From positions 1 to 5,327 of the forward strand of contig JAURCW010000093.1 of NCBI GenBank assembly GCA_030828265.1: a stretch of DNA of 5,327 nucleotides. Direction: 5' to 3'. The notes under the pieces were generated by a model. It saw only the letters and a list, made by a program, of their open reading frames with translations. It ran no database searches and had not been told where the DNA came from. Both the position numbers and the translations under genes were made by a program. The stretch comes from Burkholderiales bacterium (GTDB lineage Bacteria; Pseudomonadota; Gammaproteobacteria; Burkholderiales; Burkholderiaceae_A). The stretch's first letter is position 1; every line of letters starts with the position of its first letter. Shown here piece by piece: positions 1 to 5,327 of the stretch.

Positions 1-529
1 GGATGATGTCGGCCTTGGTCATATTTATAAGCGGCGCATGCAGACGAAGTCCATGTTTATCCTCGGTCCCCGAGCGGGTCGCGAGGTTGGCCATGGCCTC
101 AAAGGCTTCAATGTAGTCGGGGCGACAGTCGGGGTAGCCCGAATAGTCCAGCGCATTGACCCCCAAAAAAATATCGCTGCAGTTAAGCGTCTCGGCCCAG
201 GCCAAAGCAAAGCTTAGAAAAATGGTGTTGCGCGCAGGCACATAGGTGGAGGGAATGGATTGATGCATGGCTTCAATGGAACGTCCTTTGGGGACTTCTA
301 TGTCGCTGGTTAGCGCAGAGCCGCCGAACTGGCGCAAATCAATATCAACAATCGTGTGCTTGGCAACGGCTGCGGCCTGTGCAATTTCCGCAGCCCGCTG
401 CAACTCAACAGCATGGCGTTGTCCGTAACGAAAGCTCATGGCATAACAGCGAAAGCCAAGGCCCTGAGCAATAGCGAGAACCGTTGCGGAATCAAGTCCT
501 CCGCTAAGCAGTACAACAGCAGGTTTCAT
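1..529 (-). CDS. queC: 7-cyano-7-deazaguanine (preQ0) synthase QueC, 3' end cut off by the window
   Basis: QueC is a cytosolic ATP-dependent enzyme that converts 7-carboxy-7-deazaguanine and ammonia to preQ0 in the queuosine tRNA-modification pathway. The visible 176 residues start [14 protein letters not shown], so the PP-loop ATP-pyrophosphatase motif SGGLDS is at residues 9-14. Two further family hallmarks follow: STYVPARN at 94-101 and the [17 protein letters not shown] block at 123-139. The frame is open through the left edge. The family is usually about 220-230 residues, so roughly 50 are missing, including the C-terminal cysteine cluster that binds zinc; its integrity cannot be judged. 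The ATG at 527-529 is chosen because the PP-loop sits at its usual distance from the N-terminus. No strong Shine-Dalgarno is seen (an A-rich stretch precedes the start). It is divergent from the NYN-domain gene across 105 bp. Identification is firm. Confidence 0.96.
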   Translation of the reverse strand, partial: MKPAVVLLSGGLDSATVLAIAQGLGFRCYAMSFRYGQRHAVELQRAAEIAQAAAVAKHTIVDIDLRQFGGSALTSDIEVPKGRSIEAMHQSIPSTYVPARNTIFLSFALAWAETLNCSDIFLGVNALDYSGYPDCRPDYIEAFEAMANLATRSGTEDKHGLRLHAPLINMTKADII

Positions 530-634
530 AAATGTCTTTTTTATTGGGGCATGGGTTGAATCGTTGGCTCGCCTACGCCGATACGAAAGCCTGTATGTCC
601 AGCAGGCCTCGGCCCGCAGTTAAACTGAAGACCT

Positions 635-1372
635 ATGACGAGCCATGAGAGTACAAGCACCGAAACCGCATTTTGCCAGCATCCGCTGGACCCCGAGACG
701 TCTTCAGCACTGGGCCTGTCTTTTGTGGCCGCAGTCCGCGATGCGCAGGGGCTCGAAGGCCTCATGGTTCAGCGCGCGGCCATTCATAAGGCCATGCGTG
801 TCAACCAGCTGCGCTACAGCGAGGGTGTGCTTCTGCAGAACTTCCTCACTGAGAAGGCAGAGGCCTGGGCTAGGACACTGAACGTGGAACCCAGCGAAAA
901 GCTTCCCGCCAATAAACTCAATGCGCTTTTGCGACGACGCGAGCCCTGCCTGGTTGTTGTGGACGGTCACAATCTTCTCTTTCGACTCTCCATTTTATTT
1001 CTTCAATGGTTTGAAGAGGGGCGGCCAAGCCTCGAGGCACGTGAGCAGCTAACACATCGACTGCTTGATCAGGTTGTACGTTACGAGAGTCTGCATATCG
1101 ATCTTTGGTTCGATGGCGACGAGGCAAGCTGTTGCGACCGGCATACCCGCCTCAAGGTCTGCTATTCCGGGGGGAAAGGCAAAGACCGGGCTGACCGAAA
1201 AATCATTGCCATGCTCAGGGAGGCTTCGCCTACACCACGGCCACTTACCTTTGTGGTGACCGACGACCTTGGCCTTGCACGGCGAATCCGCAAGACCAAC
1301 GTAATACCCATTGCCTGCGGAGAATTTCGGCATTTTGTTCAAGCTAGCCCTGTGCACGATGAGACGTCATAG
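635..1372 (+). CDS. NYN-domain (YacP/Rae1-like) putative ribonuclease with unassigned N-terminal region
   Basis: A 245-residue protein with no signal peptide or membrane segment, so probably cytosolic. The C-terminal part (about 106-236) reads as an NYN/PIN-fold nuclease domain of YacP type. It has a first strand LVVVDGHNLL with Asp110 and Asn113, WFDGD with Asp160 and Asp162, a GKGKDRADRKI segment with Asp184 and Asp187, and VVTDDLGLARRIRK with Asp210 and Asp211 followed by a final IACGEF strand. These acidic residues are the expected metal-binding set. YacP relatives include Bacillus Rae1, a ribosome-associated mRNA endonuclease; RNase activity here is inferred. Residues 1-105 are mostly helical in character and match nothing I recognise. 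The ATG at 635 is the first start after an in-frame TGA at 626-628. There is no clear Shine-Dalgarno. The 3' end overlaps ggt by 14 nt. The fold call is fairly sure; the function is open. Confidence 0.8.
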   Translation: MTSHESTSTETAFCQHPLDPETSSALGLSFVAAVRDAQGLEGLMVQRAAIHKAMRVNQLRYSEGVLLQNFLTEKAEAWARTLNVEPSEKLPANKLNALLRRREPCLVVVDGHNLLFRLSILFLQWFEEGRPSLEAREQLTHRLLDQVVRYESLHIDLWFDGDEASCCDRHTRLKVCYSGGKGKDRADRKIIAMLREASPTPRPLTFVVTDDLGLARRIRKTNVIPIACGEFRHFVQASPVHDETS

Positions 1373-3203
1373 CAACCTCCGTGCTCTGATTTTTAGCGTA
1401 GCCCTTTACGGCGTTTACGGCCTTTGCGCGCTTGTCTTCCATTACCCTGTGTGGGCGCAATCGTCGGGTTCAACAGCGCCCGAGGCCGACTCAGGCTGGC
1501 AAGACAAACCCGCCTGGCAATTCAAGCGCTTTGCCGTTGTCACCGCACACCCTCTTGCATCAGAAGCAGGCGCCCTGATGCTACGCGAGGGGGGAAGTGC
1601 CATTGACGCAGCCATCGCAAGCCAGATGGTTCTGGGGCTCGTCGAGCCGCAATCAAGCGGTATTGGTGGCGGCGCCTTTCTAACCTACAGCAATGGAAAA
1701 ACAGTTCAAGTCTATGACGGACGAGAAACAGCACCCCAGAGCGTGACCGAGGCTCTCTTTTTGGAAGCCGCAGGCGAGAACAAGGGTCAGCCCATGGCAT
1801 TTCATGAGGCTAAGGTGGGCGGCCTTGCCGTAGGCGTACCCGGCCTCATTGCCATGCTGCACCTCGCCCATAAGGACCATGGGCGACTGGCCTGGGCCCG
1901 GCTCTTTGAACCTGCTATTGCACTTGCCGAAGGGGGGTTTCCAATTAGCCAAAGGCTTCATACTCTGCTCAAGCAAGACAGATTTCTTCGCAAAGATACT
2001 CAGGCGCGGGCCTACTTTTATGATTCGAACCTTGAGCCTTTTCCGGTGGGGCACCTGCTTCGTAACCCCGCGTTAGCCCAAGTCTTACGCGGCCTTGCCC
2101 AAGAGGGCCCTGGTTTTCTACATACAGGTGAGCTCGCCAATGCCGTTGTGGCTGCCGTCCGGGGTCACGTCACAAACCCAGGCCTGCTTAGCCCGGACGA
2201 TTTCAAAAACTACAACGCGCTTCGCCGCGAACCCTTGTGTTTTAACTGGCAACCGAAGACACTCCCGCCCACTCAAGACACGTTCAAGCAGACTTTAGCG
2301 AGACCGGCTTTGCGTGTCTGCGGCCCGCCGCCTCCGAGTTCGGGCCCCCTTGCAATTGGTCAAATCTTGGGCATTCTTGGACAACACCCCTATGGTGTGA
2401 AGCCGGTTGATCGGGACTACCTTTTCCTGGAAGCCTCACGCCTGGCCTTTGCGGATCGCGCCAAATTTGTAGCGGACCCCGGTCATTTCTCTTCTAAGCT
2501 ACCCGACTGGCAGGCGCTTCTTGAACCCTCGTATTTAAAGTCCAGGGCGAACTTGATTGGCGAACAAAGTCTTGACAAAGCGCCAGCCGGCAAGCCAGGG
2601 GGCCTGGCCGGTCAAGGTCTTGGAGCCATGCCCATGCAGGTCGAGGCGGGCACCACACATGTAAGCATCATGGACGACAACGGACATGCCTTAGCGCTTA
2701 CCAGCTCGATCGAATCGGCCTTTGGCTCGCGGCTTATGGTGAACGGCTTCCTTCTTAACAATCAGCTTACAGATTTCAGCTTTAAGCCTTTTGATGACGA
2801 AGGACAGCCCATTGCCAATCGGGTCGAACCGAATAAGCGACCCCGTTCATCCATGAGTCCTCTGTTGGTCCTTGACCCCCGTACCCATCGGGCGCAAATG
2901 GCACTCGGCAGTGCCGGGGGGGCTTTGATTATTCATTACGTTGCCAAGGCGCTACTCAGTACTATGAATGAGGGCTTACCTGCCAAGACGGCACTCGAGC
3001 AACCGCATCTTGGCAGCATGAATGGCCCTGCCCTACTCGAAGCGGGGCGTTACCCAGAAGACCGGGCAGACGCGTTGCATAAGCGCGGGAATGAACTTCG
3101 TTTTATCCCCATGACAAGCGGCACACATGTATTACTTCGCAAAGATGGGCAGCTCTGGGGCGCTGCCGACCCGCGCCGAGAAGGCTGGGCTGTAGGGGAA
3201 TAA
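1359..3203 (+). CDS. ggt: gamma-glutamyltransferase precursor, secreted (glutathione hydrolase)
   Basis: An Ntn-hydrolase that cleaves or transfers gamma-glutamyl groups from glutathione and related peptides, normally periplasmic. From the ATG at 1359 it is 614 residues (E. coli: 580). A basic N-terminus and a long hydrophobic stretch end at VWA|Q, predicting Sec cleavage after residue 33. Other landmarks are DGRETAP with substrate-carboxylate Arg122, CGPPPPSSG at 321-329, and GTTHVS with nucleophile Thr432, where self-cleavage after Gly431 gives subunits of about 398 and 183 residues. LLNNQLTDFS (Gln469, Asp472), RPRSSMSP (Ser497, Ser498) and the oxyanion GSAGG (Gly520, Gly521) follow. All core catalytic residues are present, so it should be active. 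An in-frame TTG at 1311 would add 16 residues ahead of the signal peptide and is not favoured. No Shine-Dalgarno is visible and the ATG lies inside the NYN gene's 3' end, consistent with translational coupling. Oddities are a roughly 20-residue insertion near 295-317 and Glu452 in the substrate pocket. Confidence 0.95.
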   Translation: MRRHSNLRALIFSVALYGVYGLCALVFHYPVWAQSSGSTAPEADSGWQDKPAWQFKRFAVVTAHPLASEAGALMLREGGSAIDAAIASQMVLGLVEPQSSGIGGGAFLTYSNGKTVQVYDGRETAPQSVTEALFLEAAGENKGQPMAFHEAKVGGLAVGVPGLIAMLHLAHKDHGRLAWARLFEPAIALAEGGFPISQRLHTLLKQDRFLRKDTQARAYFYDSNLEPFPVGHLLRNPALAQVLRGLAQEGPGFLHTGELANAVVAAVRGHVTNPGLLSPDDFKNYNALRREPLCFNWQPKTLPPTQDTFKQTLARPALRVCGPPPPSSGPLAIGQILGILGQHPYGVKPVDRDYLFLEASRLAFADRAKFVADPGHFSSKLPDWQALLEPSYLKSRANLIGEQSLDKAPAGKPGGLAGQGLGAMPMQVEAGTTHVSIMDDNGHALALTSSIESAFGSRLMVNGFLLNNQLTDFSFKPFDDEGQPIANRVEPNKRPRSSMSPLLVLDPRTHRAQMALGSAGGALIIHYVAKALLSTMNEGLPAKTALEQPHLGSMNGPALLEAGRYPEDRADALHKRGNELRFIPMTSGTHVLLRKDGQLWGAADPRREGWAVGE

Positions 3204-3258
3204 GGGAACCATCTCTCGTTAGACTTAGTAGGTCACTGTTGAAAATACGGAGTTTGGT

Positions 3259-4428
3259 ATGCGACTTGGAATCGCATTTGTTTGTATGTCAGCCTGTTTA
3301 CTCTTTTCGAGCCAAAGTGTCCTTGCAGCGCCAAGCTTTTCGAAGGATCTCACTCAGGCTCAGGCGGTAACGAAGAGCCCAAGTTTTACGGTGAAACGTC
3401 TGGTTAGTGGTCTTGACCAACCCTGGTCCGTGGCTTGGCTTCCCAACGGTGACCTTCTTATTACTGAGCGAACTGGCCAGCTTTTGCGTGTTGCCTCCGA
3501 CTTCAAGTCAGCGCCCGTAGCGATCTCGGGACTGCCTGACACCATTGCAGTCGATGGCCAGGGCGGGCTACTTGACGTTGCTGTGCACCCAAACCACCGT
3601 GAGAACCAGTTCGTTTACCTCTCTTACTCGGAGGGAGCCAAGGCAGGCTGGTTGTCGGAATCCGGCACTGTGCTTGCCCGCGCCAGACTTCACGCCAACA
3701 CCTTAAGCGACTTTAAGGTTATTTTTCGCATGAAGCCGGCTTCGCGCGGTGGCAGGCATTTCGGGGGGCGTATTGTCTTTGCTCGTGATGGCACAGTCTT
3801 TCTAACCCTTGGCGATCGAGGCTCCGAAGAGCGCGCTCAAAAAAGCAACGACCATGCGGGTTCTGTTATACGCCTGCATGACGATGGGCGTATCCCGGCG
3901 GACAACCCTTTTGTTAGCAATAAAGCTTATCTTCCCGAGTCGTTCTCGCGGGGCAATCGTAATATTCAAGGCGCAGCCTTGCATCCCGTAACCGGTGAAC
4001 TCTGGACCCATGAACACGGTCCTCAAGGCGGCGATGAAATAAATATTATTCGGCCTGGCCGCAATTACGGATGGCCAACCATTACCTACGGCGTGAACTA
4101 TGTCACCGGCACCCGCATTGGCGAGGGTGTTCGTAAGGCTGGGCTCGAGCAACCCTTGCATGTCTGGGTGCCCTCCATTGCGCCCTCAGGCCTAGCCTTC
4201 TACACGGGGCCGCACTTCCCTGCGTGGACGAACAGCCTCTTTCTCGGCGCGCTTAGGGGACAAGCCCTGGTGAGACTTGAACTTCGTGACAGCAAGGTTA
4301 TAAAAGAGGAGCGCTTGCTGGTCGGAGAAGTCGGTCGCGTTAGGGATGTTCGGCAAGGCCCAGACGGCTATTTGTATCTGCTGACCGAGTCGTCCGACGC
4401 CGGCCTACTTCGTATCGAATCCAAATAG
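3259..4428 (+). CDS. yliI: PQQ-dependent soluble aldose sugar dehydrogenase, YliI family, secreted
   Basis: A 389-residue six-bladed beta-propeller quinoprotein expected to oxidise aldose sugars in the periplasm using PQQ and calcium. A Sec signal peptide is clear: MRLG start, hydrophobic core, cleavage VLA|AP after residue 23. Family landmarks run in order: GLDQPWSVAWLPNGDLLITER, GQGGLLDVAVHP, RHFGGR with His167 at the position of the catalytic base His144 of Acinetobacter soluble glucose dehydrogenase, LTLGDRG, RGNRNIQG with Arg234 (counterpart of the PQQ-contacting Arg), EHGPQGGDEIN at 252-262 (PQQ/calcium loop) and NYGWPTITYG. Length fits E. coli YliI (371) plus a few residues. The start is supported by GGAG at 3249-3252, 6 nt before the ATG. 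It lies 55 nt after ggt with no terminator between, so co-transcription is possible. Whether the host makes PQQ cannot be told here. Sugar specificity is unknown; family assignment is firm. Confidence 0.93.
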   Translation: MRLGIAFVCMSACLLFSSQSVLAAPSFSKDLTQAQAVTKSPSFTVKRLVSGLDQPWSVAWLPNGDLLITERTGQLLRVASDFKSAPVAISGLPDTIAVDGQGGLLDVAVHPNHRENQFVYLSYSEGAKAGWLSESGTVLARARLHANTLSDFKVIFRMKPASRGGRHFGGRIVFARDGTVFLTLGDRGSEERAQKSNDHAGSVIRLHDDGRIPADNPFVSNKAYLPESFSRGNRNIQGAALHPVTGELWTHEHGPQGGDEINIIRPGRNYGWPTITYGVNYVTGTRIGEGVRKAGLEQPLHVWVPSIAPSGLAFYTGPHFPAWTNSLFLGALRGQALVRLELRDSKVIKEERLLVGEVGRVRDVRQGPDGYLYLLTESSDAGLLRIESK

Positions 4429-4436
4429 CCCCTCTG

Positions 4437-4673
4437 TTACATACCAAGCATTTTCTTGGCTTCACCCAGCGTTGCCATGGACTCGGAATGCTTACCTGAC
4501 TTGTGCAGTTCTTCACCCTTGGCACGAAGCTCTTTGACCTTCGAGGCGTCGGCCTGGCTAAGTTTTGCGGTAGGCAGGGCAGCATCAATTTTCTTCATCT
4601 CGCCAGGGCAGCCGTGGGCAAACGCAACTGACGCAGCAAACATGGAGGCAGCGGCAAACAGTACTTTTTTCAT
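4437..4673 (-). CDS. small secreted protein with mature N-terminal His-Gly-Cys-Pro, function unknown
   Basis: A 78-residue protein that I believe is real. It has a textbook Sec signal peptide (MKK, then an Ala/Phe-rich core, AFA|HGC cleavage after residue 19) and a good Shine-Dalgarno (AAGGA, complement of 4681-4685, 7 nt before the ATG). The mature part is about 59 residues, begins with His20, and has a single cysteine (Cys22) in HGCPGEMKKIDAALP. The rest is Lys/Ala/Glu-rich and helical, with KVKELRAKGEELHKSGKH and a TLGEAKKMLG tail. It resembles uncharacterised periplasmic proteins that I recall from Burkholderiales; no function is established to my knowledge. It is soluble, with no lipobox. 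It lies downstream of the glutathione peroxidase on the same strand, 104 nt away, and its stop is 8 nt from that of the converging sugar dehydrogenase. The lone Cys and terminal His suggest metal binding or thiol chemistry, but that is speculation. Confidence 0.87.
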   Translation of the reverse strand: MKKVLFAAASMFAASVAFAHGCPGEMKKIDAALPTAKLSQADASKVKELRAKGEELHKSGKHSESMATLGEAKKMLGM

Positions 4674-4702
4674 GAGAGGATCCTTAAGGAGGGTTGACCG
4701 AA

Positions 4703-4714
4703 CGTTTTAAAACG
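4703..4714. promoter_or_regulatory. perfect 12-bp palindrome, candidate operator
   Basis: CGTTTTAAAACG is a perfect palindrome with no central spacer, in the gap between the glutathione peroxidase gene and the small secreted-protein gene, 30 to 41 nt upstream of the latter's ATG. The symmetry does not extend one base further on either side. Its position over a candidate -10 element would suit a repressor site. It matches no operator I can name with confidence. Confidence 0.35.
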
Positions 4715-4733
4715 ACACAACTTGATAAGTCTA
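4705..4733 (-). promoter_or_regulatory. weak candidate sigma-70 promoter for the small secreted protein
   Basis: On the minus strand, TAGACT (complement of 4728-4733, 4 of 6 to TTGACA) is followed after exactly 17 nt by TTAAAA (complement of 4705-4710, 3 of 6 to TATAAT). Transcription would start roughly 25 nt before the ATG, leaving room for the Shine-Dalgarno. The match is modest and could be chance in an AT-rich gap. Confidence 0.25.
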
Positions 4734-4777
4734 CGCATCCCAGGCGGGCCCTTAAGCCTGAATTGCCCCTTCAAAAA

Positions 4778-5260
4778 CTAGGTCTTCAACAAGGCCTCGA
4801 TGTCGGCCTGAAGCTTGTCGGGGGCGTCCATGGACCCGTAGCGCTTATGCACCTCGCCGGTGCGATCCACAAGAAACTTGGTGAAGTTCCACTTAATGCC
4901 CTCAGTACCCAAAACACCCGGGGCTGAGCCCTTAAGAAACTCAAAAAATGGATGCGTGCCGGGGCCATTCACCTCGCATTTTTGAAACATGGGGAAGCTG
5001 ACCTGGAACTGGCTCTCGCAGAAACTTGCAATGTCTGCGCTTGTACCCGGCTCTTGTGCGCCGAACTGGCTGCAAGGAAAGCCCATAACGACAAGCCCCC
5101 GATCTTTGTATCTCCGGTAAAGACTCTCAAGCCCACTGTACTGCGGGGTAAAGCCACAGCGGCTTGCCACATTGACCACAAGCAAGACCTTGCCCTGATA
5201 GTTGTTAAGGGGCTCTTGATCGCCATTAAGACGTTCAAGGGCGATGGATGGAAGAGTCAT
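4778..5260 (-). CDS. gpx: glutathione peroxidase family (BtuE-like, cysteine type) thiol peroxidase
   Basis: A 160-residue thioredoxin-fold peroxidase that reduces hydrogen peroxide and organic hydroperoxides. It has no signal peptide, so it is cytosolic. The catalytic tetrad is complete: Cys35 in NVASRCGFT, Gln69 in FGAQEPG, and Trp124-Asn125 in KWNFTKFLVDRTG. The peroxidatic residue is an ordinary TGC cysteine, not a TGA selenocysteine. FPCSQFG at 61-67 is the usual second signature. Cys81 in FCESQFQVSFPMF sits about where the resolving cysteine of thioredoxin-dependent members lies, so thioredoxin rather than glutathione may be the reductant (inference). Length is typical for the bacterial family. 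The ATG at 5258-5260 places the catalytic Cys at the usual distance from the start, though no clear Shine-Dalgarno precedes it. Only 42 bp separate it from the divergent start at 5303. The small secreted-protein gene follows downstream. Confidence 0.95.
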   Translation of the reverse strand: MTLPSIALERLNGDQEPLNNYQGKVLLVVNVASRCGFTPQYSGLESLYRRYKDRGLVVMGFPCSQFGAQEPGTSADIASFCESQFQVSFPMFQKCEVNGPGTHPFFEFLKGSAPGVLGTEGIKWNFTKFLVDRTGEVHKRYGSMDAPDKLQADIEALLKT

Positions 5261-5302
5261 GGTTAATTACCGAAAGATGTTAAGGGACTAGAATACGCCG
5301 CT

Positions 5303-5327
5303 ATGAGCCAACTCTTCCAGCCTTATA
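5303..5327 (+). CDS. probable 5' end of an unidentified gene, cut off by the window
   Basis: An ATG opens a frame reading MSQLFQPY up to the right edge. Eight codons are too few to name a product. It is plausible as a real gene because it points away from the glutathione peroxidase and a TAGAAT hexamer (5289-5294) lies just upstream. However, there is no Shine-Dalgarno at normal spacing: AAGGGA at 5282-5287 is 15 nt away. Confidence 0.4.

Noticed and set aside
530..560. Possible preQ1 riboswitch in the queC leader, prompted by an A-rich stretch before the start
   Set aside because: The A-rich stretch is not preceded by the short preQ1-I hairpin, and the conserved tail is absent.
556..585. 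Possible promoter TTGAAT / GATACG for the NYN gene
   Set aside because: The -35 matches 4 of 6 but the -10 only 3 of 6, with 18-nt spacing. This is too weak to list as a feature.
541..765. Minus-strand 74-codon open frame over the queC/NYN gap
   Set aside because: It is largely antisense to the NYN gene, low in complexity with no motif, and nothing supports its start.
1680..2054. Antisense 124-codon open frame opposite ggt
   Set aside because: It lies wholly within a well-supported ggt coding region, and its translation shows no domain or signal. It is a frame shadow.
3204..3258. Search for a promoter or terminator between ggt and the sugar dehydrogenase
   Set aside because: TTAGAC at 3219 has no acceptable -10 at 17 nt, and no hairpin is visible. 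Only the Shine-Dalgarno at 3249-3252 is supported.
3802..4161. Antisense 119-codon open frame opposite the sugar dehydrogenase
   Set aside because: It overlaps conserved PQQ-propeller motifs in the true frame, with no Shine-Dalgarno or recognisable protein.
4741..4760. Inverted repeat CAGGC/GCCTG downstream of glutathione peroxidase, considered as a terminator
   Set aside because: The stem is only 5 bp with a 10-nt loop, and no T-tract follows on the minus strand.
4952..5266. Plus-strand 104-codon open frame opposite glutathione peroxidase
   Set aside because: The opposite strand carries the complete GPx catalytic tetrad, and this translation resembles nothing.

Overview
The window looks like an ordinary chromosomal stretch of a Gram-negative bacterium, most likely a betaproteobacterium close to Burkholderiales. 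That placement rests on the style of the proteins (a BtuE-type glutathione peroxidase, a YliI-type PQQ sugar dehydrogenase, three cleavable Sec signal peptides) and on a 78-residue secreted protein of a type I associate with Burkholderiales. It is inference, not a search result. Genes are densely packed. I see no insertion sequence, phage gene, CRISPR array, tRNA or rRNA.

Left part: the 5' three quarters of queC (queuosine precursor synthesis) runs off the left edge on the minus strand. After a 105-bp divergent gap, the plus strand carries a 245-residue protein with a YacP/Rae1-like NYN (PIN-fold) nuclease domain behind about 100 residues I cannot assign. Its 3' end overlaps by 14 nt the start of a secreted gamma-glutamyltransferase (ggt), which suggests translational coupling. 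Then, 55 nt downstream with no visible terminator, comes a secreted PQQ-dependent aldose sugar dehydrogenase of the YliI family. These three plus-strand genes could form one transcript.

Right part: the sugar dehydrogenase converges, with only 8 nt between stop codons, on a minus-strand gene for a small secreted His/Cys-containing protein. Upstream of that gene, also on the minus strand, lies a glutathione peroxidase. The 104-bp gap between the two holds a perfect 12-bp palindrome over a weak candidate promoter. The last 25 bases are probably the first codons of a divergent plus-strand gene that I cannot identify.

Functional theme: ggt (periplasmic glutathione and gamma-glutamyl breakdown) and glutathione peroxidase (cytosolic hydroperoxide reduction) both touch thiol/redox metabolism, but the sequence does not show that they work together. 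I found no convincing new multi-gene system. The best leads are the NYN nuclease with an unassigned N-terminus coupled to ggt, an insertion and substrate-pocket variation in the transferase, and the small secreted protein next to a possible operator.
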